Shown: positions 62,335 to 64,000 of the stretch, one piece after another
Numbering within the stretch: position 1 is the first letter of the stretch
Layout of the letters: each line of letters opens with the position of its first letter
Assembly: GCA_030035585.1 (NCBI GenBank)
Contig: CM057482.1
Span: 13,069,001 to 13,133,000 of the forward strand
From: Dugong dugon
Taxonomy: Eukaryota > Chordata > Mammalia > Sirenia > Dugongidae
Length of the DNA stretch: 64,000 bases
Direction: 5' to 3'
Position numbers and translations under genes: made by a program
Notes under the pieces: model-generated
What the model was told of the DNA's origin: nothing
What the model saw: only the letters and a program-made list of their open reading frames with translations
Databases searched by the model: none

Positions 62335-62540
62335 ATAGTGACTACTATATGCCAGGTATGATGCTAGATGATTTATAACTATTGTCTGTAATCTTTAAAA
62401 CTACAAAGTACGCCTGTCTATTTTAGATTGGAGAAAACTGAGGCTCAGAAGGCTGATTTGCCCAAGGTCACACAGATGTAAGAGGCAGGGCTAGGATTCA
62501 AACTAAATCCATCTGACTCCAATTCTCATGTCCTCTATGA
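62335..62540 (-). repeat. MIR or L2-tail relic
   Basis: actatatgccaggtatgatg, gagaaaactgaggctcagaa and ccaaggtcacacagatgtaa. Confidence 0.78.
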
Positions 62541-63789
62541 TACCATGCCACCTTTCTGCAAGTTACTCCATTGCTTATCCCTCCAATTTCCATTTATCAT
62601 TTCAAGGTTCATCTCCCCCAAGATGCTTTCTTAGCTCTCCCCAGTAAGAATTCAGTCTCTTTCCCTAACAGTTGCATAGTACATGTTTATGCATCTTTTA
62701 TCTTATCTAGGAAGCAAAGAAGCAGAGAGATTAAATTGTAACTGGTTATACATTTTAGTGAGGTTAAACCAACTAAGACACAGATCTTCTGACTGCTAGT
62801 ATAGCCGAGTTCTTCCTCCATATCACATATACATACCTAGAATGTGTTATGTGGATTAATAACTTAAATAGTGTGTGATGAGGAGGTACAGTAGAGCTCC
62901 CTGTTGGGATGCTTTCTTTGGCATTCCTACCAAGTTAGAGATCATCTAGTGTAATCACCACATTTTACAAAGGAGGAATCTGAGGTCCAGAGAATTCACA
63001 GGGTAGGTACTGTAGAGGCCAGGCTCCATCTTAGTCATCCTGAGTTCACTGAAAGCAGCTTCTGTTGTTCTACCTTGGCATTTAACTTTGTTTATATACC
63101 CACTGAGTTCCTTTTTCATTCAAAGGACACTTCCTAACAACTTGAGCACTATTATCTAAGTTATTTGTTCTTTTGATGTCAAAAATCTTAGATTGTTGCC
63201 AAAGGTATATTTGTTGAAGATAGTCAACTCTAGGTTATTTACTCCAAGAGAGAGCACTACTACATATAATCGAACAATGTATCATTATTTGGCCTTCAAA
63301 CCCAGTAAATCCCACAAGGTGTTTGGTTATGTCTAGGAATTATCTGTACCTGTGACCCCTATGTGGTTTATTTTGTATATGAATATATACGTGGTGCACA
63401 TAAACATATCTACATATGCCTACAGATACACCTGTATATACACCCATATACTCACATGTGCCTTCCTATACACATATATGCATACATGTCTACATATGTA
63501 ACCACACACATATATTTTTGGTTGTTATTATTGTTGTTGCAAAATTATATGATATAGCATTTACCAAGATTGTCCCTTATTCTTGTGTTCTTCTTAGTCT
63601 TTCTTTACCTTGGATAAGTTGTACAGGCTTCACCCTTAATTGGATATTGCTTTTCCTATCACCAAAAATGACAAGTGTTTACTACCTAGAAAGTTATTTC
63701 CCCTCCCTCCCACTCCCATCCCTGGTAACTGTCAAAGAACATTGCTGTCTGTGTGTATACCTATTCTAGACTTTTAATAAAAGTGAGAT

Positions 63790-64000
63790 ATTTTCAATAT
63801 ATTTTAATTGACTGAGGCTTGTTTTGTGGCCTGATATGTGGTCTGTTCTGGAGAATGATCCATGTGCATTAGAAAAGAGTGTGTACTGTGCTGCTGTTGA
63901 GTGGTGTATGTTCTGTACACATCTGTAAGTTTGAGTTGGTTGATTGTGTTATTTTGATCTGTATCTTTGTTGAGTTTCTTTCTAGTTGTCCATCGTCAAA
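63790..64000 (-). mobile_element. L1 ORF2 fragment, runs off the window
   Basis: tgaggcttgttttgtggcct, ggtctgttctggagaatgat and tgtactgtgctgctgttgag follow the antisense of L1 ORF2; the end is outside the window. Confidence 0.78.

Larger units (their letters stand above)
1..64000 (+). other. MAP2K5: MAP2K5 (MEK5) gene, internal part
   Basis: Six exons in the same orientation join with matching splice phases (0/1, 1/0, 0/2, 2/0, 0/2, 2/0) into one open frame of 111 codons that I recognise as MEK5. MEK5 is a cytoplasmic dual-specificity kinase. It binds MEKK2/MEKK3 through its N-terminal PB1 domain and phosphorylates the activation loop of ERK5 (MAPK7). The encoded part corresponds to human residues about 85-195. 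No exon for the start codon or early PB1 is visible upstream, and none for the kinase domain beyond the catalytic lysine is visible downstream, so the gene extends past both edges. The introns wholly inside the window measure 4778, 929, 7696, 7280 and 28889 bases. The match to human is from memory of the protein; the splice structure is read from the sequence. Confidence 0.96.
61005..64000. other. MAP2K5: Intron (partial): L2, SINE, MIR, L1
   Basis: It contains an L2 relic interrupted by an AfroSINE (61460-61610), a MIR/L2 relic near 62335-62540, a TA/CA-rich tract at 63370-63515 and antisense L1 sequence from about 63790 running off the window. No further MAP2K5 exon was found. Confidence 0.85.

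Noticed and set aside
63363-63769. ORFs rich in Tyr, His and Ile
   Set aside because: They arise from the TA/CA-rich simple tract at 63370-63515.
1-64000. CRISPR arrays, operons, bacterial or phage genes
   Set aside because: The sequence is mammalian intron; the repeated units are dispersed SINEs, not regularly spaced direct repeats.
61005-64000. Next MAP2K5 exon (VILLDITLELQ)
   Set aside because: No matching open stretch with splice signals is present before the window ends.

Overview
This window is nuclear DNA of a placental mammal and lies entirely inside one large, intron-rich gene on the + strand. Six short exons with correct splice phases encode a continuous piece of MAP2K5 (MEK5), the MAP kinase kinase that activates ERK5. 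The piece runs from about residue 85 to residue 195 of the 448-residue human alpha isoform. It covers the end of the PB1 domain, the linker that docks ERK5, the glycine-rich ATP loop and the catalytic lysine. The first exons (start codon, most of PB1) lie upstream of the window, and the rest of the kinase domain lies downstream. Coding sequence totals 333 bases; everything else is intron.

The organism is most likely an afrotherian, and an elephant-like genome fits best. About 20 copies of the tRNA-derived AfroSINE family are scattered on both strands. Other elements fit the same lineage: an RTE-type LINE relic, a tRNA-Gly-headed SINE, and two related poly(A)-tailed retroposon families, here called Afro-A and Afro-B as local labels. 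Older mammalian repeats (L2, MIR, degenerate L1) fill in between. The species call is an inference from repeats.

Layout: 1-11099 is intron with a long Afro-A copy near the left edge, an L2 relic at 4.8-5.9 kb and an Afro-B copy at 7.5-8.2 kb. Three exons sit at 11.1, 15.9 and 16.9 kb, with a nested SINE/Afro-A insertion at 13.4-14.4 kb. The fourth exon is at 24.7 kb, just after a run of three SINEs. The fifth is at 32.0 kb. A 28.9-kb intron follows, holding most of the younger retroposons, a degenerate L1 and two stretches that look like conserved noncoding DNA. The sixth exon is at 61.0 kb and the window ends inside an antisense L1 fragment.

I found no second gene, RNA gene, CRISPR array or novel multi-gene system. 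The observations most worth checking are a non-consensus GAG splice acceptor before the ATP-loop exon, the MEK5-beta start codon inside the first exon here, and three structurally unusual retroposon insertions: an A-B-A composite with a perfect 19-bp target duplication, a short Afro-A copy with its own poly(A) tail and target duplication, and a nested SINE.
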